DNA of 64,000 nucleotides, from positions 11,818 through 75,817 of the forward strand of contig JAEWPC010000021.1 of the NCBI GenBank assembly GCA_023460795.1, written 5' to 3'. The notes beneath the pieces were generated by a model. That model saw only the letters and a list, made by a program, of their open reading frames with translations. It was not told the DNA's origin and made no database searches. The stretch comes from Bacillota bacterium. GTDB taxonomy: Bacteria; Bacillota; Bacilli; Paenibacillales; Paenibacillaceae. Shown here one piece after another: positions 34,236 through 43,693 of this stretch. The stretch's first letter is position 1. Every line of letters begins with the position of its first letter. The position numbers and the translations under genes were made by a program.

Positions 34236-35126
34236 ATGCAGAAATATAAAACATACTTAGCCGGCTATCTGTTCCTGTTGCCCTGGTTGATCGGTTTCCT
34301 ATGTCTCACGTTAAGCCCGATCGGCGCATCGTTCTACTTGTCCTTCACGAATTACGACCTGCTGACGACGCCGAAATGGATCGGCCTCGATAACTTCGAA
34401 TCGATGTTCACGGACGATTACCGGATGATGGACTCGATCAAGGTCACCTTGGAATACGTGTTCCTGTCCGTGCCTTTCCGCCTCGCGTTCGCGCTCGGCC
34501 TGGCCGTCCTGCTGAACCAAGGCATGAAATTCCTCGGCTTTTACCGTACGATCTATTACATTCCGTCCTTGCTCGGGGGCAGCGTGGCGATCTCCGTGTT
34601 ATGGAAGCAAGTATTCGACCAGAACGGCATCTTCAACGACGGGCTCGCCTACCTCGGTATCCAGGGGCATAACTGGATCGCCGATCCGAGATTCGCGATT
34701 TATTCCCTGATCGGGTTGTCCGTGTGGCAGTTCGGATCCGTCATGATCATCTTCCTTGCAGGCTTGAAGCAAGTTCCCGGCGAGCTGTACGAAGCCGCGA
34801 CCGTGGACGGCGCAGGCGCGATTCGCAGATTCTGGCGCATTACGCTGCCGCTCTTAACGCCCGTTATTTTCTTCAATTTGACGATTACGTTGATTCAGTC
34901 GTTCCAAACGTTCACCAAAGCGTTCATTATTAGCAAAGGCACGGGCGGTCCGATCAACTCGACGTTACTTTATTCGCTCTATCTGTACATCAAAGGCTTT
35001 ACGTTCATGGAGATGGGTTATGCGTCGGCAATGGCTTGGTTGCTTCTCGTCATTATCGCGATTTTCACCGGCCTGTTGTTCTTCTCTTCCCGCTACTGGG
35101 TTTACTATTCGGACGGGAGGGACTAA
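34236..35126 (+). CDS. Sugar ABC transporter permease (MalF/LacF type)
   Basis: A 296-residue permease with six hydrophobic segments, the first in AGYLFLLPWLIGFLCLT. The coupling motif near residue 190 is ELYEAATVDGAGAIRRFWRITLP, with the conserved EAA and G. It pairs with the permease 3 bases downstream and the binding protein upstream to import an oligosaccharide. The ATPase is presumably a shared MsmX-type protein encoded elsewhere, as is common in Bacillota. Confidence 0.94.
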   Translation: MQKYKTYLAGYLFLLPWLIGFLCLTLSPIGASFYLSFTNYDLLTTPKWIGLDNFESMFTDDYRMMDSIKVTLEYVFLSVPFRLAFALGLAVLLNQGMKFLGFYRTIYYIPSLLGGSVAISVLWKQVFDQNGIFNDGLAYLGIQGHNWIADPRFAIYSLIGLSVWQFGSVMIIFLAGLKQVPGELYEAATVDGAGAIRRFWRITLPLLTPVIFFNLTITLIQSFQTFTKAFIISKGTGGPINSTLLYSLYLYIKGFTFMEMGYASAMAWLLLVIIAIFTGLLFFSSRYWVYYSDGRD

Positions 35127-35129
35127 TCG

Positions 35130-35975
35130 ATGACGCTTGCGATGAATAAACAGATCAGATCGGTTATCTTCCACATCATCGTGCTCGGCTGCGGCTTGCT
35201 CATGCTTTACCCGGTCTTCTGGCTGATCAGCGCGTCCGTAAAGCCGACGACCGAAATTTTCACTTCCAAAAGCTTGTGGCCGTCGGAGTTCACGCTAGAG
35301 CACTATTCCAATGGATGGAACGGCATGCGCAACATTCAATTCGGTCATTTCTTCCTGAATTCCATCCTGCTGTGCATCATTGCGGTCATCGGCACGGTGC
35401 TGAGCTCGTCCATGGCGGCGTTCTCGTTCGCCCGCATCGAGTTCCCGCTCAGAAAGCTGTTTTTCGCGCTTATGCTCGGTACGTTCATGCTGCCTGGACA
35501 CGTGACGCTCATTCCGCAGTACATTATTTTCCATAAGCTCGGTTGGGTCGATACGTACTTGCCGCTGACGGTACCGAAGTTTCTCGGCGACGCGTTCTTC
35601 GTCTTCCTGATCGTGCAGTTCATCCGCGGCATTCCGCGGGATCTCGACGAGAGCGCCAAGATCGACGGCTGCGGCTGGACGACGCTGTTCTTCCGGATCA
35701 TTCTTCCGCTTAGCTCGCCGGCTCTGATCACGGCTGCGATCTTCACGTTCATGGGCACGTGGGACGACTTCTTCGGTCAGCTGATCTACCTGAGCGACAT
35801 TAAGAAGTTCACGGTTCCGCTCGGCTTGCGCCTGTTCCTCGATTCCAGCGGCAGCTCGAACTGGGGTGCGGTGTTCGCCATGTCGGTACTCTCGATCGTG
35901 CCAAGCTTGACCATTTTCTTCTTAGGACAAAAATACTTTACTCAAGGGATCGCTACGACCGGTATTAAAGGATAA
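35130..35975 (+). CDS. Sugar ABC transporter permease (MalG/LacG type)
   Basis: A 281-residue permease with six hydrophobic segments. The family motif is DLDESAKIDGCGWTTLFFRIILPL near residue 185. It follows the first permease by 3 bases. The C-terminus (FFLGQKYFTQGIATTGIKG) is the standard end of this family. It completes the membrane part of the importer. The sensor kinase gene starts 35 bases later, so transporter and two-component genes may share a transcript. Confidence 0.94.
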   Translation: MTLAMNKQIRSVIFHIIVLGCGLLMLYPVFWLISASVKPTTEIFTSKSLWPSEFTLEHYSNGWNGMRNIQFGHFFLNSILLCIIAVIGTVLSSSMAAFSFARIEFPLRKLFFALMLGTFMLPGHVTLIPQYIIFHKLGWVDTYLPLTVPKFLGDAFFVFLIVQFIRGIPRDLDESAKIDGCGWTTLFFRIILPLSSPALITAAIFTFMGTWDDFFGQLIYLSDIKKFTVPLGLRLFLDSSGSSNWGAVFAMSVLSIVPSLTIFFLGQKYFTQGIATTGIKG

Positions 35976-36010
35976 AATGGTTGTACGACTACTAAAGAGG
36001 AATGAGCCCG

Positions 36011-37783
36011 ATGCGCAAACTGGTGAAATATCCGACGAAACTATTCACGCTGATGATGGTCTGTTTCGTCGGGTTATGCAGCCTGTTATTGCTCGCATCG
36101 GGCTTCGTCTATTACGAGACGTATTCCAATATCGCTTATCGGGAAATCCGCGAGGCGAAGTCGGAGCTGCTCGGAGAGAAGTCTCAGAATCTGTCGAACT
36201 ACGTGGCGGCTATTCAAGATACGGCGCTGTTCACCGTGACCAATTCGCTCGTGCAGCAGACGCTAAGCTCGCCTCCGGAGAGCGTGTACGACTTCGTCTC
36301 GAAGGCCAGGAAATTGGACGACGAGCTGAAGAGGCTGACGGTCGTTAAAGCCGGTTTAGAATCGATCGAGCTCTATACCGACTGGCTGACAGGCTACTTG
36401 GAATACCCTAGCACGGCCCTTCACGATATGGCCGAAGCGGCGGCCGAAGGATGGCTTCCGCGGATGGATAAGGCGGACGGCTTCTGGATTTCGTCGCACG
36501 ATAAGCTTGAAAGCGGGAGGCCCGTTCGCGTCGTCAGCTACGCGCACAGGATTTCCGGCGACCGGGGCAAGCTGCTGGGCATCGTGAAGATTAACATTAC
36601 CGAGAAGCAGCTGTTCCGAATTCTGACCCGCAACGATGCCGGGGCCAGCAGCGACGATTACTACGTGATCCGCGATTCCAGAGGGAACTATATCGCATCG
36701 ATCCTCCCCGAGGGCTTCGAAGCTCCGATCCGGGAAGGGAAATCCGCGCAGGAAGTCGCGGGGACGCATTATAGCGTCATTCAGACCGAAGAGAATTCGG
36801 AATATTGGATGCTGCAGCAATTGATCGCCAAAGACGTGCTGGTGCAGAGCGGCAGGGAAATCCGGATGCTCATTATCGGCCTTCTCGGCGGACTCATTCT
36901 GCTGTCCATCCCGCTCGCTTTCTGGGTATCGCGGAGGCTGACGTCGCCGATCAACGGGATGGTCCAAGGCATGCGCGCCGTCGAACGGGGCGACTTCAAC
37001 GTCCGGATGAACGCCTCGAATATTCAGGAGTATTTGTACTTGACGACGCACTTTAATCGCATGGTACATCGGTTGAGAGAGCTGATCGGCCGACTGAACC
37101 AAGAGCACCGCGACCGCCGTGAGGCGGAAATTCAGCTTTTGCATGCGCAAATCAAACCTCATTTCCTATATAACACGCTCGACCTGATCCATTGGCGCGC
37201 GCTCGATTACAACGCCCACGAGATTAGCCAGATGGTGCAGCAGCTATCCAAGCTGTTCCGGATCGGACTCAGCAACGATAAGTGGTACGTCGCCGTGCGC
37301 GACGAAATGCTGCATGCCCGTTGCTACATGGTCATTCAAGAGTATAGGCAGAACTTCGATATTTCGTACGAGGAGCAAGCCGAAGGAGATTTGCATGACG
37401 CGATCGTGCCGAAAATCATTCTGCAGCCGTTCCTCGAGAACGCGGTTATTCATGGCAACTGGCAAAAAGGCGACAAAGCGATCGTTAAAGTGTCGTTCGA
37501 GCAGAGAGACGACGGGGCGGGCAAGCAACTGTTCGTCACGATTACCGACAACGGGGTCGGCGTGCCGGAAGGCTTTGACGCGACGAAGACCGGCGGCATC
37601 GGCATCCGCAACGTGATCGACCGCATCCAACTGTATTGCGGTCCGAAGTACGGGGTGCAAGTGACCCCGGGAGAGGGCGGCGGAACGCGCGTCGTCATTC
37701 GATTGCCTATCGTTCATTACGAGGAGGAAATGGAGCAACTGAGAAGGAGCTTAGCGGATGAATACGATTCTATTGGTGGATGA
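36011..37783 (+). CDS. YesM-type sensor histidine kinase
   Basis: A 590-residue membrane kinase. A first membrane segment lies at about residues 13-37, an extracellular sensor domain follows to about 280, a second segment lies at about 283-305 (LIIGLLGGLILLSIPLAFWV), then HAMP (ERGDFNVRM), the His_kinase domain with the phospho-acceptor in QIKPHFLYNTLDLIHW, and the ATPase (LQPFLENAVIHGNW, DNGVGVPEG, GGIGIRNVIDR). ATG 36011 is preferred because AGAGG is 10 bases upstream, while it nearly touches ATG 36002. It overlaps the regulator gene by 26 bases. Confidence 0.93.
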   Translation: MRKLVKYPTKLFTLMMVCFVGLCSLLLLASGFVYYETYSNIAYREIREAKSELLGEKSQNLSNYVAAIQDTALFTVTNSLVQQTLSSPPESVYDFVSKARKLDDELKRLTVVKAGLESIELYTDWLTGYLEYPSTALHDMAEAAAEGWLPRMDKADGFWISSHDKLESGRPVRVVSYAHRISGDRGKLLGIVKINITEKQLFRILTRNDAGASSDDYYVIRDSRGNYIASILPEGFEAPIREGKSAQEVAGTHYSVIQTEENSEYWMLQQLIAKDVLVQSGREIRMLIIGLLGGLILLSIPLAFWVSRRLTSPINGMVQGMRAVERGDFNVRMNASNIQEYLYLTTHFNRMVHRLRELIGRLNQEHRDRREAEIQLLHAQIKPHFLYNTLDLIHWRALDYNAHEISQMVQQLSKLFRIGLSNDKWYVAVRDEMLHARCYMVIQEYRQNFDISYEEQAEGDLHDAIVPKIILQPFLENAVIHGNWQKGDKAIVKVSFEQRDDGAGKQLFVTITDNGVGVPEGFDATKTGGIGIRNVIDRIQLYCGPKYGVQVTPGEGGGTRVVIRLPIVHYEEEMEQLRRSLADEYDSIGG

Positions 37784-39386
37784 CGACGAATACGTGATCG
37801 GGGGCTTGCTGAAGCACGTCCCCTGGTCCGACATGGGCGTGCGAATCGTCGGCACGGCATCGGACGGCGCCGAAGGCTTGCGGAAGTACCGCGAGCTGAA
37901 GCCGGATTTCGTCATAACGGACGTCTACATGCCCGTGATGGACGGGTTTCAGTTGACGGAGGAAATCCGCGCGATCGACCCGAACGTGCCGATCGTGATT
38001 CTGAGCGGTTACGACGATCTGGCGAACGCCCGGAAGGCGGTATCCTCGGGCGTCCACCATTTCATGCTAAAACCGCCGAGCATCGCGGAGATCGAGTTCG
38101 TCGTTCGCGAAGTGCTGCAGATGCTCAACGAGCCTAAAGAGCACGACGAGCTGCTCGCCAGCTATTTGCAGCAGCAGGAGATCGTGCAGCGTTCGATGAA
38201 GGATGCGTTCTTCCGGGATTTAATCACGACGCGATACCGGGCCGAGGAATTGCCGCGCGATAGGATCGCGTTCATGGGATTGCCTGAGAAGACGACGGTG
38301 CGCGCGCTGACGCTGAGCTTGGTTCGTTCCGACGTGACCGTTCGGCGCGAAGAACGTGATTGGCAGCTGCTGAGGTTCGGTACCGGGAACATTATCCGCG
38401 AGGTGCTGGAGGAGAACCTTCCGAAGCAGCCCGGCATGATGGCCGAAGTGCTGGAATATTCCGATCAGGAATTCGTCGTCATCTTCCTGGGTGATCCCGA
38501 CACACGCCCCGAAGACGGCGGCTTGTCCTTCATCATGCGGACATCGAACGCGATGATGGACAATATCCTGCAATATATGAAGCTGTCCGCGCTTGCGGGT
38601 CTAGGTACCGGCAAGGAAGGGTATGAGCGGCTCATCGACTCCTACTTGGAAAGCCGAAGCGCGGTCGAGGTCGCGGAGATGAACGAATGGAACCGCGTCT
38701 ATTCGTACTCCGGTTCGGTGAAGCAGGGCGCGGGCCGCATCCTGTCGATGGACGAGGTTCGCAGGCTGCATGACGCGATCTTCCTTAAGCAATGGCAGCA
38801 AGTAGAGGAGCTATGGTGCGCGATTAAGACCGACCTGGCTTCGGGCAACGTGGCGCTTCCCGTCTGCAAAGGCATTTGCTCCGGCGTCGCAAGCGCGCTG
38901 TGGACCTCTTTGCAGACGTCCGATTCCTATGCGGAACACGCGGAGGCGGGACTCGAGGAATTGCTTATGCTTTTGGGCCGCCACGGCTCCGTCCGGCAGA
39001 TGACGGAATGGATGGACGATACGATTACGAGGCTGCTCGCCCAAATCCGCGAGGAGCAAGGCGGCAAGAAAAGCCACGCGCTCGTCGACAAAGTCATCCG
39101 CGATTATATCGAGAAGTGCTATCACGAGGATATTTCCTTGGAGCGGATCGCGGCTAACCTTCACGTGAATCGCAATTACTTAAGCCAGCTGTTCAAGAGA
39201 GTGACGGGCGAGCCGTTCGTCACTTACTTCAATAAATACCGGATACGCAAGGCGATCGAACTGATCGAGACCGGTCAGTACATGGTGTACGAGATCAGCG
39301 AGCGGGTAGGCTTTCAGAACTCGACGTATTTCAGTCAAGTGTTCAAGTCGATTACCGGCTACAGCCCTTCCGAATACAAAAGATAA
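37758..39386 (+). CDS. YesN-type response regulator with AraC output domain
   Basis: A 542-residue regulator. The receiver domain has LLVDDDEYVIGG, phospho-acceptor Asp 55 in ITDVYMPVMDG, and the conserved Lys in FMLKPPS. A long middle region (about 130-430) is followed by the AraC helix-turn-helix pair (LERIAANLHVNRNYLSQLFKR; MVYEISERVGFQNSTYFSQVF, GYSPSEYKR). With the overlapping kinase it would sense extracellular oligosaccharide and activate the neighbouring transporter and glycosidase genes, as YesMN-type pairs do. Confidence 0.93.
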   Translation: MNTILLVDDDEYVIGGLLKHVPWSDMGVRIVGTASDGAEGLRKYRELKPDFVITDVYMPVMDGFQLTEEIRAIDPNVPIVILSGYDDLANARKAVSSGVHHFMLKPPSIAEIEFVVREVLQMLNEPKEHDELLASYLQQQEIVQRSMKDAFFRDLITTRYRAEELPRDRIAFMGLPEKTTVRALTLSLVRSDVTVRREERDWQLLRFGTGNIIREVLEENLPKQPGMMAEVLEYSDQEFVVIFLGDPDTRPEDGGLSFIMRTSNAMMDNILQYMKLSALAGLGTGKEGYERLIDSYLESRSAVEVAEMNEWNRVYSYSGSVKQGAGRILSMDEVRRLHDAIFLKQWQQVEELWCAIKTDLASGNVALPVCKGICSGVASALWTSLQTSDSYAEHAEAGLEELLMLLGRHGSVRQMTEWMDDTITRLLAQIREEQGGKKSHALVDKVIRDYIEKCYHEDISLERIAANLHVNRNYLSQLFKRVTGEPFVTYFNKYRIRKAIELIETGQYMVYEISERVGFQNSTYFSQVFKSITGYSPSEYKR

Positions 39387-39412
39387 TAGAGCGAGCTAAG
39401 GGGGAAGCAGCT

Positions 39413-41065
39413 ATGAGCACGATATTGGACAAGTTGCGAGGCATCGACATTATCGATAAGATCGGCGCTCACGGAACGGAAACCGGGCGTTCGCTTCATG
39501 GGGAGTTCGTCCGATCGGGCGTCAAATTCGCGGCCGGTCCGGATATTCTGGAGAACGTCTATTACGCGGCCCTTAGCAAGCTGGCGGATTGCGTGAAGCC
39601 CAGCGCGGAGGGCAAGTCGATCCTGCAGGAGGGCGGCGTATACTTCGGCTGCTGGCTGGAGAGCACGGGGACGATCAACACGGAGATTCTGTCCCGGTTC
39701 TGCCCCGAAGCGGCGGAGTCGACGTTCGAGCAGTTCGCCGTTCTTCAGCGCGAGGACGGACTTCTGCCATACAAAATAACGGCCAACGGTCCCGTCTTCA
39801 AACAAATTCAACTCGTTACGCCGCCCGCGAGAAGCGTGTGGACGCATTATCGGGTGAACGGGCGCGATCGCGAATTTCTGCGGCGGATGTATTCGGCGCT
39901 GGCGCGGTACGACGAGTGGCTGGCGCAGTACCGCGATTCGCGGCGAACGGGCTGCGTCGAAGCGTTCTGCACGTTCGATACGGGCCACGATTTATCGCCG
40001 CGTTTCTGGCATATTCCCGATACGCCGTACGAAGACGATCCGGCGAAATATGATCCGCATGTGCCGAACTTGCCTCTCGTGGCGCCTGATTTGACGGCCA
40101 GCGTCTATTGCAGCCGCCGATACTTGTCGCTAATGGCAGCGGAGCTCGGCATGGAGGACATGGCCGAGCATTGGACCCATAAGGCGAATCGACTTCTTCA
40201 AAGCTTGATCGACCATTGTTACCACGAGGACGACGGGTTCTTCTACGATCTGGACGCGAACGGCTCGTTCAATCGAATTCAATCCGACGTCCTGCTGCGC
40301 GTGCTCGCGTCCGAAGTCGGAGACGATACGTACTTCTCGTCTTCCTTAAGAAGATATTTGCTCAATTCTCGCAAGTTTTTCTCGAAATACCCGCTGACTT
40401 CGATCGCGATGGACGACCCGCGCTTCGATCCGTCCTCGAGCTATAACACGTGGGGCGGCGCGGTGAACTTCCTGAGTTTGATTCGGGCCCCGCACGCGTT
40501 CGAGCATCACGGTCGCCACGTCGAGCTGACGTGGATCCTGCAGCCGATCGTATCGGCGATATCAAACATGAAGCGGTTCGGTCAATGCCTGAGCCCATGG
40601 ACCGGCGAGGAAGGCTTTACCGAGACGTATTCGCCGGCGATCCTGTGCGTGCTGGATTATATCGAGCGGCTGTGCGGCATCCTGCCGACGGGTAACGGCG
40701 AGCTATGGTTCACCGGCTTAATGCCGCAGACGCGCGATCACGGCACGAAGCTTGCGGACGAGACGGCATACAGCCGTACCGTCGACGGGATCGTGTTCGA
40801 GCTGCACAATACGCGCGGGGAGTGCGCGATTTACCGTGACGGCGAGCTGCTGTGCCGATTCCCCGCGGGCGTACGGGTCGTAACCGACCGCGGCGGTAAC
40901 TTGCGCAGCGTGGTCGGCATGAGCATTAGACCGGCGGTAGGCCGGTTGTCGTACGGGGGACGCTCGCAGGAGCTGCGCGTAGAAGGCAATGAGGTTCTCA
41001 GGTACGAAGGCGGCAAGCTCGAAGTCGAATCCGCACCGGGCGTCGTGTTGCCTGCTTATGAATAA
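39413..41065 (+). CDS. (alpha/alpha)6-barrel glycoside hydrolase-like protein (MGH1/GH63-like)
   Basis: A 550-residue cytoplasmic protein, probably a six-hairpin glycosidase. The patterns VYFGCWLESTGTINTEILSRF, SVWTHYRVNGRD, GCVEAFCTFDTGHDLSPRFW, DLTASVYCSRRYLSLMA, NTWGGAVNF and ETYSPAILCVL resemble trehalase/GH63-like and MGH1-like enzymes, where the Trp/Gly-rich turns line the active site. Candidate acidic residues lie in EAFCTFDTGHD and in WTGEEGFTETYSP. It starts 26 bases after the response regulator and 30 before GH43. Exact family and substrate are uncertain. Confidence 0.68.
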   Translation: MSTILDKLRGIDIIDKIGAHGTETGRSLHGEFVRSGVKFAAGPDILENVYYAALSKLADCVKPSAEGKSILQEGGVYFGCWLESTGTINTEILSRFCPEAAESTFEQFAVLQREDGLLPYKITANGPVFKQIQLVTPPARSVWTHYRVNGRDREFLRRMYSALARYDEWLAQYRDSRRTGCVEAFCTFDTGHDLSPRFWHIPDTPYEDDPAKYDPHVPNLPLVAPDLTASVYCSRRYLSLMAAELGMEDMAEHWTHKANRLLQSLIDHCYHEDDGFFYDLDANGSFNRIQSDVLLRVLASEVGDDTYFSSSLRRYLLNSRKFFSKYPLTSIAMDDPRFDPSSSYNTWGGAVNFLSLIRAPHAFEHHGRHVELTWILQPIVSAISNMKRFGQCLSPWTGEEGFTETYSPAILCVLDYIERLCGILPTGNGELWFTGLMPQTRDHGTKLADETAYSRTVDGIVFELHNTRGECAIYRDGELLCRFPAGVRVVTDRGGNLRSVVGMSIRPAVGRLSYGGRSQELRVEGNEVLRYEGGKLEVESAPGVVLPAYE

Positions 41066-41095
41066 TTCAATAGACGGGGATAGGGGAGCGATATC

Positions 41096-41977
41096 ATGCC
41101 ATCGAAAGATCAAATTCAAATCCGCGATCCGTTCGTGTTGAGACAAGATCAAGAAGGCCTTTATTACTTATTCGGTTCCACCGATCCGGACATCTGGAGA
41201 GCGAAGGGCATCGGCTTCGATGCGTATCGGAGCAAGGACTTGAACGAGTGGGAGGGGCCGTTCCCCGCCTTCCGTCCGGATCCGGACTTCTGGTCGGATA
41301 TCAACTATTGGGCTCCGGAAGTCCACCCGTACGGCGGCCGATACTATATGTTCGCGACGTTCAAGGCGGACGGCGTCTGCCGGGGAACGCAAATTCTGAT
41401 CGCGGACAATCCGCTTGGACCTTTTCGTCCTCATAGCGACGGTCCGGTCACGCCGAGAGATTGGGAATGCCTTGACGGCACGCTGTTCGTAGACGCCGAC
41501 GGAACGCCCTGGATCGTGTTCTGCCATGAGTGGGTGCAGATCAAGAACGGCACGGTGTGCGCCCTGCGATTGTCGCCGGAGCTGGACCGCGCGATCGGCG
41601 AGCCGATCGAACTGTTCGCGGCCAGCGAAGCGACATGGGTCGATCCGGTCCATTCGCCTCGGCACGGCACGGGTTACGTCACCGACGGTCCGTTCGCGTA
41701 CCGCGCAGGCAACGGCGAGCTGCTGCTGCTCTGGTCCAGCTTCCGCCAAGGACGCTACGCGCAGGCGATCGCCCGCTCGTCGTCCGGCGGCATTCTCGGC
41801 CCATGGACGCAGGATCCAGAGCCGCTCTACGACAGCGACGGCGGCCATGGCATGATCTTCCGCACGTTCGAAGGAGTGCCGATGCTGGCGCTGCATACGC
41901 CGAACAACACGCCGGACGAGCGCCCGGTGTTCATCGAGCTGACGGAGACGGACGGACGTTTGAAGGTGAAGGAATAG
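41096..41977 (+). CDS. GH43 family glycosidase (arabinanase/xylosidase-like)
   Basis: A 293-residue five-bladed beta-propeller enzyme. The general base Asp is in IRDPFVLR near residue 10. YYLFGSTDPDIW, YWAPEVHPYGGRYYMFATF, CLDGTLFVDADGTPWIVFCHEW (with the catalytic Glu expected in this region) and DSDGGHGMIFRTF follow. There is no signal peptide. It would remove arabinose or xylose units from imported oligosaccharides. Last gene of the probable kinase-regulator-glycosidase unit; a strong terminator follows. Confidence 0.88.
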   Translation: MPSKDQIQIRDPFVLRQDQEGLYYLFGSTDPDIWRAKGIGFDAYRSKDLNEWEGPFPAFRPDPDFWSDINYWAPEVHPYGGRYYMFATFKADGVCRGTQILIADNPLGPFRPHSDGPVTPRDWECLDGTLFVDADGTPWIVFCHEWVQIKNGTVCALRLSPELDRAIGEPIELFAASEATWVDPVHSPRHGTGYVTDGPFAYRAGNGELLLLWSSFRQGRYAQAIARSSSGGILGPWTQDPEPLYDSDGGHGMIFRTFEGVPMLALHTPNNTPDERPVFIELTETDGRLKVKE

Positions 41978-41991
41978 AATACGCAATAACG

Positions 41992-42030
41992 ATGGCGGCT
42001 ACAGGGTTCTTATCCCTGTGCCGCCATTTT
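41992..42030 (+). terminator. Terminator after GH43
   Basis: ATGGCGGC-T-ACAGGG (41992-42006) pairs with CCCTGT-GCCGCCAT around TTCTTAT, followed by a short T-run. Confidence 0.8.
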
Positions 42031-42083
42031 GCGTCTTCCAGCGGCACTACTATCAGAAGTGATTGAATTTGGCGTCGCGGTTG

Positions 42084-42260
42084 TGTACGATTTTTCGTTC
42101 AGGATCTCTGACACGGAGTACGTCATGTGCGTCTTTGTGCGATTTTTCGTTCAGGATATCGGGTGGGGTCTATCTCTTGCTCGGCTTTGTATGATGTTTC
42201 GTACAGGATCTCTGACACGGAGTACCTCATGTGCGTCTTTGTACGATTTTTCGTTCAGGT
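42084..42260 (+). repeat. Four-copy 52-bp tandem array
   Basis: Units start TGTACGA, TGTGCGA, TGTATGA and TGTACGA at 42084, 42136, 42188 and 42240, exactly 52 bp apart, the last one partial. Each begins with a TGTACGA-TTTT-TCGTTCA inverted repeat. Copies 1 and 3 share GGATCTCTGACACGGAGTAC; copy 2 has a different spacer. It occupies the gap between GH43 and GH8 and differs in sequence from the 51-bp families. Confidence 0.88.
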
Positions 42261-42303
42261 TATTGCAATCTTGTGGCATTCGCCATTTCGCGTCCCGAAA
42301 GCC

Positions 42304-42317
42304 ATTAAAGCGCTTTC
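42304..42317. promoter_or_regulatory. cre-like palindrome upstream of the GH8 gene
   Basis: ATTAAAGCGCTTTC holds the perfect AAAGCGCTTT palindrome. It lies 105 bases before the GH8 start and fits CcpA-type repression of an oligoxylan-degrading gene. Confidence 0.5.
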
Positions 42318-42421
42318 GATTCTATAGTATCTAAAGTACAATCTTTAATTTCCTAAATAGGGCGCAGCCCTTCGCGGCTTATAATGGTATTTGATTGCGA
42401 ACTAAGAGAGGGGATTCCAGC

Positions 42422-43558
42422 ATGACAGACTTGCGAGGTTCGTTCCATACCGGTCATTACCGGAATTTGTTCAAGGAAATCGGCTATTCGGAGCAAGAGA
42501 TCAATGAACGCGTCAAGCTGACTTGGGAAGCTCTGTTCGAAGGCGATGACAGCACGAGAATCTATTACGACGCCGGAGACGATATGGGTTACTTCATGGA
42601 TACCGGCAACAACGACGTGAGGACGGAAGGTCAGTCCTACGCCATGATGATGGCCGTTCAGATGGACCGTAAGGACATCTTCGACCGGGTATGGCGCTGG
42701 ACCCATAAATACATGTTCATGACGGAAGGCGCTAACGCAGGCTATTTCGCATGGTCGTGCCAGCTGGACGGAACCAAAAATTCGTACGGCCCGGCTCCGG
42801 ACGGAGAAGAATATTTTGCGCTTGCGCTGCTATTCGCTTCCCACCGCTGGGGAGACGGAGAAGCGCCGCTGAACTACGGCGTTCAAGCGCGCGAGCTGCT
42901 TCGCGTCATTATTCATAAAGGCGAAGACGGCGTCGGCGAACCGATGTGGAACCCGGACAACAAACTCATCAAGTTCATTCCGAACTGCGAGTATTCCGAT
43001 CCTTCTTACCATCTGCCGCACTACTACGAGCTGTTCGCGCTGTGGGCTTATCCGGAGGATCGCGCGTTCTGGAAAGACGCCGCCCGTGCGAGCCGCGAGT
43101 ATTTGAAAATCTCGTGCCATCCGGTCACCGGCTTGGCGCCGGAATACGCGCACTACGACGGGACGCCGAACAACGACCGCGGCTTCGGCCACTTCTTCAG
43201 CGATTCTTATCGCGTCGCGGCCAACGTAGGCCTCGATTACGAGTGGTTTAGAGGTGACGAGTGGGAGATCGAAGAAGCGAACAAGATTCAAGCTTTCTTC
43301 GCGGACAAAACCCCGGACGATTACCGCCGATATACGATCTCGGGAGAGCCGTTCGAAGAGAAGTCGCTTCATCCGGTTGGCTTGCTGGCGACGAACGCGA
43401 TGGCTTCGCTCGCGGCGAACGGTCCTCACGCGAAAGCGAGCGTGGAGCTGTTCTGGAACACGCCGATTCGGACCGGCGACAGGCGGTATTACGACAACTG
43501 CCTGTACATGTTCTCGATGCTCGCGTTAAGCGGCAACTATCGCATTTGGATGCCATAA
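42422..43558 (+). CDS. GH8 reducing-end xylose-releasing exo-oligoxylanase
   Basis: A 378-residue cytoplasmic enzyme close in length and motifs to Rex of Bacillus halodurans, which removes xylose from the reducing end of xylo-oligosaccharides. The GH8 acid Glu is in VRTEGQSYAMMMAVQM near residue 70; WRWTHKYMFM, GYFAWSC, GPAPDGEEYFALALLFA and the late FGHFFSDSYRVA with the candidate base Asp support it. I use ATG 42422 after GAGAGGGG; an in-frame upstream ATG lies before that site. A cre-like site precedes it. Confidence 0.93.
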   Translation: MTDLRGSFHTGHYRNLFKEIGYSEQEINERVKLTWEALFEGDDSTRIYYDAGDDMGYFMDTGNNDVRTEGQSYAMMMAVQMDRKDIFDRVWRWTHKYMFMTEGANAGYFAWSCQLDGTKNSYGPAPDGEEYFALALLFASHRWGDGEAPLNYGVQARELLRVIIHKGEDGVGEPMWNPDNKLIKFIPNCEYSDPSYHLPHYYELFALWAYPEDRAFWKDAARASREYLKISCHPVTGLAPEYAHYDGTPNNDRGFGHFFSDSYRVAANVGLDYEWFRGDEWEIEEANKIQAFFADKTPDDYRRYTISGEPFEEKSLHPVGLLATNAMASLAANGPHAKASVELFWNTPIRTGDRRYYDNCLYMFSMLALSGNYRIWMP

Positions 43559-43693
43559 GAATAGCATCTAACAAATTTCACATACTTTTCTAACTTTTAT
43601 CCTGTAACCTACGTAATACATTCGAAGTAGACTTAAGCTATCGCTCGTAGGTATCGCTGGCAGTACGCTGTTAAATCGAGGGGGTGGAGAAGC

